64,000 nt of DNA from Gnetum montanum (taxonomy: Eukaryota > Streptophyta > Gnetopsida > Gnetales > Gnetaceae), in assembly GCA_015680685.1 (NCBI GenBank), contig MNCI01008651.1:1328383-1392382 (forward strand), read 5' to 3'. The position numbers and the translations under genes are program-made. The notes under the pieces were generated by a model. It did not search any database, was not told where the DNA came from, and saw nothing but the letters and a program-made list of their open reading frames with translations. Positions 43,894-56,244 of this stretch are shown one piece after another (the stretch's first letter is position 1; each line of letters opens with the position of its first letter).

Positions 43894-46800
43894 CTAGTCA
43901 ATATCCCCAAGATCAACACTAGTGAGGATGCTAGTATTATCTACTATGGTCAAAGTAGGTGGTTCCTAGGTGATAGTAGTTGTAGATGTCTCATTTGTAA
44001 CAATGGTAATCTGAGGAGTAGGGGATTTATCCACCATGAGAATGCTCTCAAAGAGCTAGTAGGCACCCACCAGCTGGATCCCTTGAATGAATATCTCTCT
44101 CTTGTGCCATTCAGCTAACTCCTCCTTTAGCCCTTTAGGTAGGCCTCTAAATTAGACTTATACTATTGCTTCTAGTCCTTTTATGTTCTACCCCACTCTA
44201 GGACCCAATCATAGTGATCTCTCCAATCCTTAATATTCTGGGGGATGAGATACATTTACTTGTGCTACTCCACCATCTTCCATGAGAGTACTACCTTGTC
44301 TTGGATGGCATGCCAATAGTGGGTCCATGTGATCTCTTTGATCTGTATTTTCCTTAAGTTAGCCACTTGGGCTTCCACAAAGGCCTTTCAATCTTGGAGA
44401 TCTCTAATCATCTTCTCATGTTGTTAAGTTTTCTCCCTCCAAGCCACAACTTTCTTCCATAGGGATTTATTGGACCTCTCTAGCTTCCATGAATTTTTTG
44501 CACACGATATTGCTAGATTAGTAGCAGTCTCGTATAACTTAAAGGGTACACTAGAGACATTAGAGGGAAGCTTTGGTAAGGAGTTAATCTCCATGTCTCA
44601 GATGGGATTCCACTTCATATAAGCCATTGCATAAACATAAAATACAACCATAAACATAGTTTACAACCCAAGATAGGCATAACATAAACACAACCTATGA
44701 CATGGAAAAATGACTAAAGCATAGAAAACAAAGTTCCTACCTATCTCAAATGCAACTTCTTGTAACCAATAGATGATGTCCTTAGCCATCTCATGCATGA
44801 ACTCCACCTTTTCTAGGGCCTTTACTCATGGTTTCACATGAAGCTTAGGGACAAGGGCCTACATTGATGGTTCAAGAACTATTATAAGCATAACAATTAG
44901 AAAATGGTTAGGACAAAAACCAAACTTAAAACAATAGGATATAACAAGAAGCATTAATACATGTGTATACCTAGCTCATCCTCTTCTCCATTTGGGATGA
45001 TGACAAGGAATATACTTGGTATTGCCTCACTAAACAAGCCATCTACATTATCTATATCTACATTGGTGAAAATTTCAACCTCATGCTACTATAAGAGTTC
45101 CTTTTCTACACATCTTTTCTCCCTCTCTATTGTAGCAGTTGCATTTATCTATGCTTCCTCCTCCATGGTAGCTTGGGCTACCATATATTGATGCTTATCT
45201 ATAACCATAACACATAGAAAATCGATTAGCACATGAAACCATAATGTAGCCATCAAATCTTAAAACATAGGATAGCCAAAATATAGAAAAAGCATAACTG
45301 TAACCACTTGATGTGATGTCTTAAGATTAAAATTAAGCTTCTTTTGGGTGGGTTGCTTTGATACTAGTGGTGTTGCCTCTATAGGCCTCTTAAGCTTGGC
45401 TCTAGCTACCTCTTTGGCTTCTCTACATCACCATTTGGCCTCTAGAATGCTTGTTGGAATCATGAGGGGCTCCTCTTCCATGTTGTTAGGGGATTCACAT
45501 TGCTTAACACCAAGATCCCTGGTGGTAACAGACAACGAATCATCCATCTCATCTAGTGGGCTATGGGCCTACATGGTTTGATAAATGTGCTTTGTTGAAG
45601 GCCTAGAAAGTTGTTCTGGGTCTTGGGCAACCCATCGCCTACTCCTCCATACCACCAGGAACTCCATGAATTTCTTCAAGTAACATGCAAAGAATGCAAA
45701 ATGCATGTGGATCATGGTAGAGGTATCATCGCAAAGTTTAAAAATCTCATCATGGAGCCCAATATCCAAAGTAGCCACCTAGTTGAATTTGATACCATCC
45801 ATCAAGACACTCTTAAAGGTCCATCCCTATGTGATGCTAGTTATCTTCTTTTGTGACAATAGTTTGGGAAACGCACAAGACCTGAACAAAGGATATGATG
45901 CCTTTGCCTTAAGGTTAGAGAAGTTGTTCATGGAATTTTTACAATCACCCATGCTAGCACCAAGCCACTCCAAAAATTCATCATAATGGCCCACTTCCTT
46001 CACTATTCTAGTGGTAACCTTTGCCCTATTAGTGGGAACATCAAACAAGTTGCAAAAGGTGCCCTCATTAATGGCCATCATAATCGATAGTACCTCAAAT
46101 GGTGGTGCTTAAATGATCATCTTCTTTGTTGAAGGAGTTGATGATGTGCAACATCTTTGTAGCAGGGATGGAAGGGATAGGTGCCATAAACAAATCAAGA
46201 AAACCTACATGATTAATGTTTGCTTGGATGTATCTAGGCACCTGTCCCCTGAACCACTCTTGTTCTAGTATCACCTCACCAAACTTTAGGATGAGGATAT
46301 CCTCATGATGTCCTAAAAGTGGTAAGGTGACTTCGAAAAAGGTGGAAGATCCTACAAGGCAATAGCCAAATGTTTAGCATCAACATAGGCATGTTGAATA
46401 ACAAGTTAAAATGATAGAAAACTTAAAACTTTAGTGAGCATAAAACATTAGATGTTATAGCTCTTATGTTTGCCTTTCTTCTTCTTCTTTTATGTGGTTT
46501 GAGCAGAGGTACCATATGCAAGGATCTGATCTAGGTGCTCTTGGGGCCTACCCACTACTTGTGTATTATCCTATTAGCCACACACTTCTTGTAGATAGGG
46601 TCAAATTTCTTAGTGTATTCAGCAAAGTCCCCTCTTAACTTTTCATACACAATAGTTCTGATTTGGGAGCCCTTGGTATATTCATCTAAGGTAGTTGGAG
46701 CCATCACCAAGGTTTGATCTTTAGTGATCAAGACTTGATCATTGACACTATACCTACAAGAAGTTCATAAACTTGACAAAGTTAGGAGAGGTAGTTTAAT

Positions 46801-47050
46801 GGACAAAGCCAAAAAAGCATAAAAACACTATAACAACCATGCTTACCCTTGTAGGTGATACATAGTGCTAGGTGAGTTCTAAAATAATGTGTGGACTCTA
46901 TGTGCCACCATTAGAATATTGTCAACATTATACTAACTATACTTTGGCATAGTCTAGAAGGGAGTTTTGTATCCAACAACATCCATTCTTAGCATGGAAG
47001 AACCAGATCTTCCCTTAAGATAGTGTAGAACCTCCATTCCATTCAAATTC
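43894..47050 (-). pseudogene. Antisense gene in the old family-B copy
   Basis: Read on the minus strand, this decayed gene parallels 23711-27898 exon by exon. TMPKYS matches DMPEYN and NSPSTMYHLQG matches NSPGIVYHAGG. An intron (46846-46754, donor GTAAGC) then leads to YSVNDQVLITKD against FYINAKGLHGD. A second intron (46473-46352) leads to KFGEVILEQEW against KYREVNVSQRW. FCNLFDVP, EFLEWLG and RSCAFP match FTDLFDVL, DIVEWLG and HSHAFP, and FAFFACYLKKFMEFLVV matches YAFYIAYL-RFAEFLVV. KDIIYWLQEVAFEIG, an intron from 44740, AYMKW, the coiled-coil region and DWRDHYDWVLEWG (against DWKDFSAKVYEWG) close the series. It lies opposite gag-protease between protease and pol, as in the complete element. 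Many stops; not functional. No known domain recognised. Confidence 0.68.
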
Positions 47051-47199
47051 TAGAGATTTCCAACATTGATGTAACTATGGCATCTAAGTAGCATGAAGGA
47101 AAGAGCAAGAATATATGAATCTAGAAGATAGATGATAATGCTAGAAATCTATCCAAACTTCCGAGACCCATCTCCATTTAGACATACTTTGTTCCCCAG

Positions 47200-49880
47200 C
47201 ATGGATGGATTGGTTGATGACCAAAATTACCTAAATAAACTACCTAATAGTCATTTTCAAGTCTAGTACTCCATCACAGTCTCCGATAGCCCAGTTTGAC
47301 ATTAAATTAAGTCGATTTTCCATCCATATCTTGTTCCACACTAGTGAACCCTTGCTCCATGCTACCTAGCATGGAGTGAGTGTGGAAGCCTAGGGCGTAT
47401 GCAAGAAAATTTAATTTATAACCTGAAATAGCCAAATGAACTACTTTGATGACCCTTAGACCCTATCAAAATCCTCTAGAGCTTCCAAATTCCCCAAAAG
47501 TAGTAAAAAATGGTACAAAACTACCATTCCCCCCTCATCCATGCTAGGGCCATCATGCCTAGCATGGAAAAATGGGGGTGATTGCATGAGGCACTTAGGA
47601 GCCTCCAAACTAGTGAATCTTAATGCTAAGCATTGACTGTCGACACTAGCAACCTTGGAGGCTGATATGCATAGTGGATTAACTATTGAACTATCCTAGA
47701 TCTAACATACTTGGTCTATCCATGCTAGGGAAATCTCTTCCACACTGCCCAACATGGAAACAATGTGGATGTAGCTAGGAAGGTCAATGGAGGATCCCAT
47801 ATGCATGGAAAAAACATCAAATTTCCTTGTACAAGCACTAAAACTTTGATAGCCCTTCCAAAAGCTACCAAAATTCCATAAATAAACAAAAATAAACTCC
47901 CTAAGGTTCTTCCATGTTGAGAAGGATCTCATCCACACTCAGCATCCTAGCCCTAGCATGGATGAAAGGGGGAAAGTCAAATCTATGGAATATTGTATGA
48001 AAACTAACTTCCAAAAGCAAGATAACCATTTTGGAAGCCATCAAAATTTTAGAAGTCAACTAAAATAAAAAAAACTTGCCTCCTCTTAGTTTTTCACTAT
48101 GGGAAGGATCCTAGCCACACTAAGCATCTAGGCCCCAACATGGATGGAGGGAGAAAAGCCAAAAAACTCCCTTACAACCCTTACAATGGTCAAATTTCGA
48201 CCCTAGGCATTGATAATCAACATTGACAACCTTATGGATATGCATACATAGCTTAAAATACCAGAAAATATTAGAAAATAGGGTCCCTTATCTCTTTCAC
48301 ACTAGGAGTCACCTTGTCCATGTTGGCTAGCATGGAGACTAGGGGGTCACTCATAAAATGACCCTTCAATACCTCAAATAGACACTAGGAAGCCTTGTGT
48401 GCATCCTAGGACCTTGTTTGCATAGCCCATAAGCCTTAGACTCTCCAAAAATGATCATAGATAGTCAAAAAACTTGTTCATTTGATCATAGATAGTCAAA
48501 TAAAGTGGAGGAAATTTAAAAACCACCTAAATACCGTTGAAATGACCAAATTTTAACCCTATGCATCAATAATCGATACTAGAAACCCAGGAAACCCACA
48601 TGCATGGTTAGAAATGATAAAAAGTAGCAAAAGTAGGGTCCCTTGATTTTTCCTTGTTGGGATCCATCTCTTCCATGCTGGCTAGTGTGGAAGTAGGGGG
48701 AAACTTGGGGGGGACTCAAAAATAGCCCTCAAACATCTTAAATTGATACTAGATAGCTTTATGTACATCCTACAACCATGTTTGCACCTTCTAGAGCCTC
48801 CAAACCTTGCAAAACTAATCTCAAATAGAAACAAATCTATTTCCATTTATCATTCCAACCTAATCCATGATAGACACTTTATCCTCAACATGGGAAAATA
48901 GGAAAAAGCCCAAAAACCACTTAGAAACACCAAAACTGCCAAATCTTGACCTAAAATCCTGGCCCTTGACCTCGGTAAATCTGGAAGCTAACATGCATAG
49001 TTGATTATGATCTAAATTGAACTAGATCTAGTATTCTTATTTCATCCATGCTAGAGAAGGCCCCTTCCCCCCTAGGTGTCATGGAAACATGGGGGTAAAG
49101 CTACCTTTCAACTTATTATGGCAAGATGACACTCTCGAAGACCAAAAATCTATGCTGGAGAAGCCTAGGATCTCATAGCCTTAAGATTATGCTCTATTGA
49201 TCTTGTTTTATTCTTCAAAACTCATTCCCCTAATATTCCATACTAGAGCAACTCCCTCAACATGGAAACAAAAGGTGAAAACTTAGATGTCATTAAATAA
49301 CCTCTAAACATGATCAAAATTAGCCAGAAACTTGGAAAATCATGATCTCTAGTCCTAGAAGCCTAGAAACCTTGTTAATGTGCTTCCAAACCCTCCCAAA
49401 ATCATAGAAAAACTACACCCCAGTTCTTCCATGCTTAGACCATCATGGTCAACATGGAAAAATAGGGGGAAGCAATTTCAACTTATCTTGGCACTCGAAA
49501 TGAACTAAAATGACCTCCAAATCAAGCTAGGGGATGCACAACTCTTAGATTTGGGTTCGAGCTACCAATTTGACTTTGTTTGATCTTGTTTTGGCTTGGA
49601 TTTTGATTCTTCTTATTGAGAGCCCTCCCTTCCATGCTGGCCAACATGGAAATAATGGGTTAAACTCCAAAACCTACTTTTTGTCCTTTATCAACCTTAG
49701 GAGTGCCCAATTTTGATAGGTTTGGCCCTGCGCTACCTTGGGAATGCCTTGAAACCTCAATTTTGGACCTCCAGATGCCCCAAAATATACTTTCCTTGGT
49801 TTCCATGCATCACGCCTTCCATGTTGGCCAGTGTGGAAATAGGGGGGCTGAGCATGAAAGTGTCAAAACTCTTGATTTTT
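47200..49880. repeat. Tandem array of about 190-bp units with CCATG...CATGG hairpins
   Basis: A core reading TTCCATGCTGGCCAACATGG, or close variants, recurs near 47360, 47545, 47725, 47915, 48110, 48320, 48675, 48865, 49045, 49225, 49430, 49630 and 49815. Each core is itself an inverted repeat, usually followed by a run of G. Spacing is about 180-210 bp, with one gap of double length. The sequence between cores is diverged and CpG-poor, so the array is old. It sits 5' of the antisense gene, where the complete element has array B. Confidence 0.75.
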
Positions 49881-50510
49881 AGGGCCAAATGACCCATAAA
49901 TAACCCTGATTAATGCCCAAACTTACCTAACAACCTTGTAGCCCTAAACCATGGCCTTCCAAGGCCTAAAACTAGTAAAACCTAACCATTTTTTATATAT
50001 ATTAGCCAAATCTCACCATCTGTAGCTTGTTTTACTTGATTTGGCCTTATTACATGAATGTTTCAACTTGTTTTTGGCCTTGTATTACATTGTTGACCTT
50101 CTTGACCTAGTATGGTCTTTACATAGCCTTACACTTAATTTGCCTTATCATAGCCATATTTGCCTCTATTTAGTTGTTGATTGGTATCTAATAGTGGGTT
50201 TTGACCTTCCCTGACCACTATTTAACACCATATGACCATCGACCGCTATGATCTTAAATTGGAATCATGACCTGCTAAGGCCTAAAACTAGTAAAAATGT
50301 AGCTTTTGTTGATCATTTGTAGTCTTATATGTCATACTTTCCTTTGCTTGACCTTTATTGCATTTTTTTTGCTTATTTTTACCCTATTTGTAGCCTTGAA
50401 TGACCTTGTTTACATTAGAATGACATGTATTTACATGATTTTATAGCATTTTAGCATTGTTTATGCACTTTTACCTAGGTGCCACTTAATGTGCTTATGG
50501 TTGACATGCA
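49881..50510. other. Decayed hairpin units and junction DNA
   Basis: GGCC-TTCCAA-GGCC followed by TAAAACTAGT (about 49954-49977) and GACC-TGCTAA-GGCC-TAAAACTAG (about 50270-50293) are array-B/C-type units in inverted orientation. CpG is rare up to about 50510 and common after it. Confidence 0.55.
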
Positions 50511-51007
50511 GGATCGAAGTATGAGTACCTAGGAGCACGCTGCAGGATCCCTTGTACCTCATCTATCTTTGCCAATTTCGCATTCTTCCCTCTTACTTTC
50601 GGCGCCATTGTTGCAGTCTTCACACCTTCACACCTTCGCAAATAACACGCTGCAATCTTTTGCTCTTTCTCCTTCTCTTTGTGACAGTTGAGAATTCAAG
50701 TTCACGATAGCCAACAGCTTGTTTTCAAACAGAACTCCCTACTTATATGCGAAATTAACCGACTTGATGCCCGATTAAAACGGGACTTTCCTAAATGCTG
50801 GTGTCAGTATAAGATGGAACCCAAAAATCAAGGCATTAATGCGGCAGATATCGCATGCGCCACTTTCCGAAATGACGTTAAACTACCACATCTTATCACC
50901 TCGTAATTGGGTCACATTAATTACAGGCTGTGCACAATATTCAAAATTTAGTTAGCTTTTCACACTCGACAACACTGCATCATGCTTTCTCCTAATCATT
51001 TACGCAT

Positions 51008-54000
51008 TTGGCGATTTTGCAGGACGATTGGCAAATGGACGCAATTTTTTCAGCACCCCTGGTTTTAACAGGTCCATACGGGAGAGTAGTTAGACAATTC
51101 GATTTTACACTAGTAGAAACTAACCCTTTTCTCGATGATGTAACCATAGCCATGTCGAAAACGTCTCCAGAATGGCCAGAACAATGGACGCGCACGCTAG
51201 ACCTGGAGGTTGGAGACATAACTGAAGACCCCCTCAGCGAGGTTTCTGTCATTACACATAAAGGTGAGTCCAAAACTCTTAAGGTTAGTTCTCTACTAGA
51301 CCAGAGAATGCATGACTCTATAAAACAGGTCCTCCAGAACAACATCACAGTATTTGCATGGTCATATGAGGATATGCCGGGATTAGATCCAAGGTTAATT
51401 CAACATAACATAATCTTAGACCCACATATCAAAGCGGTTAAGCAAAAAGCATGAAAAATCAAACTAGAGATCGCGCTAGCAGTGTGTGATGAGATCACCA
51501 AACTGTATTAGGCTGGTTTCATCGGCGCGGTTGATTACTCGGATTGGGTGTCTAACATTGTAGTTGTCCTAAAGAAGACCAGAAGCATACGCATCTGTAT
51601 AGACTTCTGAGATTTAAACAAACCCACAATCAAGGACAACTTTCCACTACCGAGTATCGACCAGCTAGTTGATACAACAGCTGGGCATGCACTTCTATCC
51701 TTCATGGATGGCTTTTCAGGCTATAATCAGATTCACATCAACCCAGAACATCAATTGACCACAACTTTCATGACACCCTAGGGCACCTTTTGCTATACCA
51801 TGATGCCTTTTGGCTTGAAAAATGCCGGAGCGATGTATCAACGGGCTATGACATACATCTTTAGTGATTACCTTCTAGGAAGACTGAATGATTATGTTGA
51901 TGATATAGCTGTTAATTCTATAAAATCAGAAGATCATTCAGAGGACCTAGAGTTAGTCTTTCAAAGATGCTCCAAATACGACCTCCGGCTCAACCCAAAG
52001 AAGTGCGTATTCGGAGTAAAAATCGGACGCATGCTGGGGTTTGTAATGTTAGAAACTGACATACGAGTAGACCCTGATAAGGTCAAAGCCATTATCAGGT
52101 TAACGCCTCCCACAGATCTCAAGCAATTATGCGGATTGCAAGGGAGGTTACAGTTTATCAGACGGTTCATTGCGAGATTAACCGACAAATTACACCCTAT
52201 GCAACATCTGCTAAAAAATGGGGTTAATTTCGAATGGACAGACGATTGTCAGCATGCGTTTGACAGCTTAAAGAAAGAACTCTAACGTTTGCCAACGGTA
52301 TTCCTGCCACAAAGGGATTAACCATTTTACATTTACCTCACGACATCAGACGTAGCCTTAGCAGCATTACTCTGCCAAAGGAGAGATAATGGGTCAGAAG
52401 TACCCATATACTACTTGAATTATGCCCTATGTGCGTACGAAACAAGGTATAACGAAGTAGAGCGTAATTGCCTAGCGTTAGTCTTTACGCTAAAGAAATG
52501 TAGGCACTATCTCTTCCGTAGCCAGGTCAACATTATCTGTAAAAATAATATCCTTAGAGTTATCACGCATAAACTATACGAAAGTAGCAGAATAACCTGT
52601 TGGAAAGCTATCACGGTAGAATTCGATCTGCATTACATCGGCTAATCCTCTACGAAAGGCCAAGCGATAGCTGACCAATTAATAGCATCACCTATTGACA
52701 GTCAGGCAACCATAGAGCCTGAATTTCCAGATGAACATGTACATAGTTTAAGCCCTGTTTTAACAGGCCCCGAAGCAACGTTATATTTCGACTGAGCTTT
52801 CACCATTAGAGGCGGTAGTGCCACCACATTCATTACGCTATCACCTGAGGATGTGCGTCTTCACGCTTACCACTTGACCTTTCCCTATACGAACAATGTG
52901 GTAGAGTACGAGGGACTCCTCAGGGGATTATTAACTGCCAGAGAGCTTGATGTTCGACACCTGGCAATTAGGGGTGATTTGATGCTTGTTATAAATCAAA
53001 TCACAGGAGTCTACGCCTGCAAGGCTATACATTGACAGCCCTACTACGATATGGCTAAAGATCTTCTGAAGCAGTTCACAACCATCAATGCCCAACATGT
53101 GCCATGCAATGATAACACATTGGCCGATGCACTGGCTACATTAGCCTTAAATGTGCCATCGCACCTATTCGACACCTGTTCCACATTAATAACAGATTGT
53201 ACTGGTCCTATCATTCAGGCGGCGCAAATATCTTCACTGCTTGAGGATAGAATGCCAGAGTGGTACGACCACATTAAAACTTACCTCTTGCATTGCGAAC
53301 CACCACACGAGTTAACATGTGCGCAAAAGGATGCAATTTGCAAGAGAGATAGGCAGTACGTCATCATAGGAGATAGTGCCCTCTGTAGATGCTCTTTTGA
53401 TGGAGTGCTGCTTACTTGCGTTAGCAAAGATCAGGTGCAACGTATAGTCGGTGAAGTCCACGAGGGATTATGCAGAGGACACGTAGTGCCACGAGTCATG
53501 GCCTCTAAAGTTCGTCGCTTAGGGTATTATTGGTCGTACATGGAAAAAAATTATCTTATGAAGGTTAAAACGTGCGACACGTGTCAACGTTATGAAAACC
53601 TTATACATATGTCGCCTACAGAACTACAAACGACTCAGATAACGTGGCCCTTTCAACGATGGCAATTAGAGATTATAGGGCCTATCACACTGAAATCTTT
53701 CACAGGTCATAGCTTCATAATCACCACCACTGAGTACTTCACGAAGTGGGTGGAATCCATCCCTTTGTGAAAGATCACATCGCAACAGATCTGTCACTTC
53801 ATTCTAGATAACATTGTAACTAGGTTTGGCCTCCCGATGACTATAGTGACCAACAATGGGCCATAGTTTAGCAGTCTAGAAACCAAATCCTTTTGTGATC
53901 CTGGCATCAAACAATCTTTTTCCTTGCCTTATTTCCTGCAAGCGAATAGTCAAGCTAAAGTGACAAACAAGGTCATTATCAATTTACTCAAGAAAATGCT

Positions 54001-54499
54001 CAACAGCAACAAGAGATGGTGGCATGAAAAGATCCTCTATGTGCTATGGGCATATCGTACCACATGCAGAACAGCTACAGAAAGTATGCCGTATAGCCTA
54101 GTCTATGGATTTGAGGCAGTACTGCCCCTCGAATTACAAGTTCCTTCTTTGCGGGTGGTCCTCTCCACGGTTATAAATGAGGCTCAACACACCGAGTCTC
54201 GGATAAAGGATTTGGATTTAGTAGAGGAGAAGCGAATATAGACGCTTGATACCATCGAAAAGTATCAAGATAAGCAGAGGCAGAAACACCGACATAATCT
54301 TCAACAATGTCCTATCAAGAAGGGAGATTTGGTTCTCAAGGTCGTTTGCGAACTAGTAGGCAAGTTCTCTGCAAACTGGGAGGGCCCTTTCTTGGTAGCT
54401 GATGTGTATGGCAATGGCGCATTCAAGCTAGCAGATATCAACAAACACAAGTTACCGAATCCCATGAACCATATATATCTGAAACGGTACTACATTTAG
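51008..54499 (+). pseudogene. pol: Family-B pol: RT, RNase H and integrase, one frame with stops
   Basis: The whole stretch stays in a single frame for about 3.5 kb. It carries about a dozen nonsense codons (for example 51452, 51606, 52645, 53033 and 53768) but no frameshift. RT contains FAWSYEDMPGLDPRLIQHNI, MMPFGLKNAGAMYQRAMTYI and the catalytic YVDD at 51893-51904, ending QHLLKNGVNFEWT. RNase H has YNEVERNCLALVFTLKK and a second RNase H-like segment (YTNNVVEYEGLLRGLLTA). Integrase has the zinc part (CDTCQR, 53572-53589), TEYFTKWVESIPL, WHEKILYVLWAYRTTCRTAT and a C-terminal GKFSANWEGPFLV before YLKRYYI. The stops replace Arg, Gln or Trp codons. The copy is therefore a methylation-decayed but structurally complete pol, dead as it stands. 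Confidence 0.88.
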
Positions 54500-54536
54500 C
54501 TACATATCTAGTATTAACATCAGGTATGGCAACCAC

Positions 54537-55066
54537 CGTCCGCTATGACGCTAAACTGGCAACAATCGTCCGCTATAACGTAAAACTGGCATTCTCTCCA
54601 TTCATCCGCTATGATGTAAAACTGGAATTCCCTTCACGCGTCTGCCATGACGCTAAACTAGCAACAATCATCCGCCACGACGTAAAACTAGCAAGTTGTC
54701 ATAGTCCACTACGACGTAAAACTGGCAATGTCGTATAGGTCTACCAAGACATGAAACTGACATTTCCTGCACGCGTCCACCACGACGCTAAACTGGCATC
54801 GACTGTCTGCCAGGACATAAAACTGGCACAGGTGAGTGTCCGTCAGCTGGGACGTAAAACTAGCACAGATCTGTCCATAGGTTATGACATGAAACTGGCA
54901 TCCACAACACGGTCTGCTGAGATCATAAATCAGCTCTACCACCATCCGCTACGACATAAAACTAGCATTTTTCGGTCCGCCTAGACTTTAAACTGGGACC
55001 ATGGTCTGCTGATACTTAAAACCAGCAATGACGGTCTACCAGGACTTAAAAATGGGACTTACAGGC
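54537..55066 (+). repeat. Hairpin minisatellite A in the second family-B copy
   Basis: About sixteen units read stem, 6-nt loop, stem, then TAAAACTGGCA. Perfect pairs include CGTC/GACG (54537-54550), CATC/GATG (54603-54616) and TGTC/GACA (54804-54817). Loops such as CGCTAT, TGCCAG and CACCAC vary. It is the same array, in the same place after pol, as at 18944-19222, seen here in element sense. Confidence 0.88.
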
Positions 55067-56230
55067 TGTCATTATGCAAATCAAGCGAGCGTAATCGTCT
55101 CTGTGTAGCTGCAAAACAAATGGGGTGGGGTACTGGGACAGTCCCAACATCACTACCTCACCGGCATTCTGCTGATTCCTCGAATGTGCTGAAAGGCATA
55201 CTACTGACCCCTCGGAGATGCCGTCACTGTGCCCACTTCAGCGGTGGCACCTCTGAGCGATGGGTTTCGCTGAACGGAGCCCCAAAGGAGTTCTCATCAA
55301 CTTCAGCCTTGGGGATCTCCGCTCATCATCACTATCAGACTCTGGCTTCATAGATTCACCTAGCTGGTTCTTTGCGTAACTAGTCAGGTGCGATGAGTCT
55401 GATAATCTTTGGCAGCGATATGCTGGGCCGAGCGTCAATGGTGCAGACTCTGGCCTTGTGCTATAGTTCCTCCTTCACGGCCCGCTCACTCTATCTCGTC
55501 CTAAACGGTACTTGTTTCAACAACCTCTCTAGTAATTCAACCAAGCAATGGTGCCCTCTATTTTCTTCTTTGGTTACAAGTTACTTGCTACGAGGATGTC
55601 GTTCAAAGGCGCGTTCATCAGAGCGGTGAAATATAGATGGTGTTTTGAGATGGCCGCTTAAGTTAGCCTATCCACTCGGGAGTGCATCCCTGTGTTTTCC
55701 TCATAATCCTACCTCTAGTCCTTACTTGCATGCATCTCCACCATCTGCTTCCCTTATGCAAAATGTACATTCGCAACACACGCTTCCCACATCTGCATTA
55801 CAATCAAGTCCATAAACTGGCGTAATGTAACTCGCCTAGTGGACGCAAAAACAAAAGGGGGGGGGTTGGCAAAACGGATGAAACAAAACTCATCCAGGCC
55901 GCGCAGACGCAACACAATTCGTCTAAGCAAACCCCTTCATCTACAAAATGATGGCACAACTCCATGCCAATGCAATCGTAGGAGAACGCCTAGGTGCTTA
56001 TGCATAAAGAACCCATATTCACACACTTGCGTCTTCCCCGAACCTCTTTCCTCTTACCTCTGTAAAATTTCCTTCCCATACCCTTCTATCCTCTATTTCC
56101 CTCATTTCTGCACTTCTACTTTGACAGGGCGACACTTGAGTAACCATTGATGAACGCTGTTGGTACTTTTACCCATCCGTTGTTTCGTATTCTTTGTTGA
56201 CGTCTTTCGGGCAAACCCTCTAAATGTCAA
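55067..56230 (+). other. Family-B 3' leader, no gene supported
   Basis: Short frames (55120-55353, 55393-55629, 55839-56150) have no recognisable domain. A G-run lies at 55858-55866. The end, GTCAACAAAGAGGGG, matches the polypurine region of the other copy. Confidence 0.5.
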
Positions 56231-56240
56231 CAAAGAGGGG
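56231..56240 (+). promoter_or_regulatory. Polypurine tract
   Basis: CAAAGAGGGG, four bases before the LTR start at 56245, is the counterpart of the tract at 17601-17610. Confidence 0.75.
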
Positions 56241-56244
56241 CCAT

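Noticed and set aside
50546-50553. CCCTTG at 50548 and 57819 as a target duplication of the pol-LTR segment
   Set aside because: No LTR follows the left copy, and a six-base match is easily found by chance.
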